The position numbers and the translations under genes were made by a program. A DNA stretch of 64,000 nucleotides from an uncultured bacterium (GTDB taxonomy: Bacteria; Bacillota; Clostridia; Oscillospirales; CAG-272). Under the pieces are notes generated by a model that did not search any database, had not been told where the DNA came from, and was given only the letters and a program-made list of their open reading frames with translations. Below are positions 63,176-64,000 of the stretch, piece by piece (the first letter of the stretch is position 1; each line of letters begins with the position of its first letter). The stretch spans positions 43,997 to 107,996 of the forward strand of contig CAMEJM010000005.1 of the NCBI GenBank assembly GCA_945920215.1. The letters run 5' to 3'.

Positions 63176-64000
63176 TCAAAGGGTGATCGTCCCGTCGGTG
63201 CAATGTATGGTTTTGATAGAGCCGCTCCAGCCAAATCCCTTGGAGATAGCAATCCATTTTTTCTTTATTCCCAGATAACTCACTTCGGTTAAAGAGCAAT
63301 CCCCAAACGCCACGAACCCGATGCGCGTCACGCTGTCCGGGATGGTGATAGAAGTCAAGCCCGTGCAATCCCTAAACGCGTCATCCTCGATGCTTGTCAC
63401 ACTGTTCCCAATCGTCACAGAGGTCAAACCCGTGCAACCCCGAAACGCACCCCTCTTGATGCTTGTCACGCTGTTTGGGATGGCGACAGAAATCAAACTT
63501 TTGCAACCACGGAATGCCTCGTAGCCGATTTCCGTTATTCTCTTTTCTTTAACATACGGCGGTATGACAATAGCTCCCCCGTTATATTTTCCGAAGTCTT
63601 TCGTTTTTACGCCGACAATTCTCCATCTTTGCAGACTCTTTTCCAATTTCAGTATTTTTCGAATCAGTTTCTCGGTAAAATAGGCTTCTTCTGTATGTTT
63701 GAGAGTCTCATATTTTTCCTTTGCCCTCTCAACGGTGGCTTCGACGCCTGGATAGGCGCCCATAGCGTCCAGTTCTTGTACGATTCCTTCACACTCAGCA
63801 CTCAATCGTGCATTGTGAAGTCTTGCACCTATCTTTGTTAGCTTTATGTTTTGAATATTTTGAACATGTGCAAATGCTACCTCTCTCTTTTGGTCTGCGT
63901 CCTTGTAGCCCGGAATCTTCGCAAATATCTCGGCAGCCTTTTGATAGGCGGCTTCGTCCTCTGCGGCTTCAAAAGAGTGCACGCCGTCTAAGTAAATCTC
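63176..64000 (-). CDS. BspA-like leucine-rich-repeat protein, C-terminal part (cut by window edge)
   Basis: 274 codons visible; the frame is open at base 64000, so the start (signal or zinc ribbon) is outside. First part: EDEAAYQKAAEIFAKIPGYKDADQKRE, an anchored helical repeat with the GYKDA motif seen in Clostridia zinc-ribbon proteins. Then a basic coiled coil (about 60-120), then at least three LRR_5-type repeats: ITEIGYEAFRGCKSLISVAI, VTSIKRGAFRGCTGLTSVTI, VTSIEDDAFRDCTGLTSITI. C-terminal tail IKTIHCTDGTITL matches the remnant at 49614. Probably cell-surface or binding function; AT-richer than neighbours. A GTG at 63982 is not a likely start. Confidence 0.8.
   Translation of the reverse strand, partial: EIYLDGVHSFEAAEDEAAYQKAAEIFAKIPGYKDADQKREVAFAHVQNIQNIKLTKIGARLHNARLSAECEGIVQELDAMGAYPGVEATVERAKEKYETLKHTEEAYFTEKLIRKILKLEKSLQRWRIVGVKTKDFGKYNGGAIVIPPYVKEKRITEIGYEAFRGCKSLISVAIPNSVTSIKRGAFRGCTGLTSVTIGNSVTSIEDDAFRDCTGLTSITIPDSVTRIGFVAFGDCSLTEVSYLGIKKKWIAISKGFGWSGSIKTIHCTDGTITL

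Overview
The window looks like chromosomal DNA of an endospore-forming member of the Firmicutes, most likely class Clostridia (an Oscillospirales- or Christensenellales-like gut lineage; inferred, not proven). The reasons are a spoIIAA-spoIIAB-sigF operon, strong AGGAGG-type ribosome binding sites, consensus TTGACA-17-TATAAT promoters, a CIRCE element before groES-groEL, a T-box before valS, a TPP riboswitch before thiT, an L10 leader before rplJ-rplL, RemA, and a high-GC codon bias. Nearly everything is core housekeeping. I saw no tRNA genes, rRNA genes, CRISPR arrays, prophage or intact insertion sequence.

Layout. 0-4.4 kb (minus): argS (cut by the window edge) coupled to a cytidylate-kinase-like gene, then rsmG and a YbiT-type ABC-F ATPase. 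4.7-6.8 kb (plus): two exported proteins of unknown function. 7-9 kb (plus): pgk-tpiA. 9.2-10.8 kb (minus): DUF4097 lipoprotein and rlmH; a small conserved-looking gene follows on plus. 11.2-16.3 kb (minus): a probable operon murD, ynbB-like PLP enzyme, duplicated-domain lipoprotein, cysteine desulfurase. 16.5-20.7 kb (minus): zinc-ribbon membrane protein, rnpB, thiT with TPP riboswitch, thiamine pyrophosphokinase. 20.9-24.2 kb (plus): typA and an AGCS-type symporter that overlaps the 3' end of hom (minus). 25.6 kb (minus): an M23 peptidase-like membrane protein. 26.6-34.3 kb (plus): uvrB, uvrA, a dUTPase fused to Sel1 repeats, and an RNA m5C methyltransferase. 34.4-37.2 kb (plus): a metal-resistance operon (ArsR regulator, HMA protein, P1B ATPase). 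37.4-40 kb (plus): der and obg. 40.2-49.5 kb (plus): nrdR plus the conserved translation/RNA cluster yicC-remA-rpoZ-priA-def-fmt-rsmB-rlmN-rsgA, with several overlapping start/stop codons. 49.6-51.7 kb (minus): an AT-richer accessory patch with a truncated leucine-rich-repeat remnant and two membrane proteins. 51.9-53.4 kb (plus): an XRE regulator and rplJ-rplL. 53.5-57.1 kb (minus): DUF4358 lipoprotein and valS. 57.3-59.1 kb (plus): thiI and an HD-domain protein. 59.3-62.9 kb (minus): groES-groEL and the spoIIA operon. 63.2-64 kb (minus): a BspA-like leucine-rich-repeat protein cut by the window edge.

The most notable observations are a dUTPase-Sel1 fusion, a candidate transcription attenuator between the der promoter and der, three cases where a gene's TGA stop codon is part of the next gene's -35 box, a Spo0A-style long-spacer promoter before spoIIAA, an ABC-F protein with exactly one of its two ATP sites degenerate, and a remnant/intact pair of leucine-rich-repeat proteins sharing the same C-terminal tail. 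No clearly new multi-gene system was identified.
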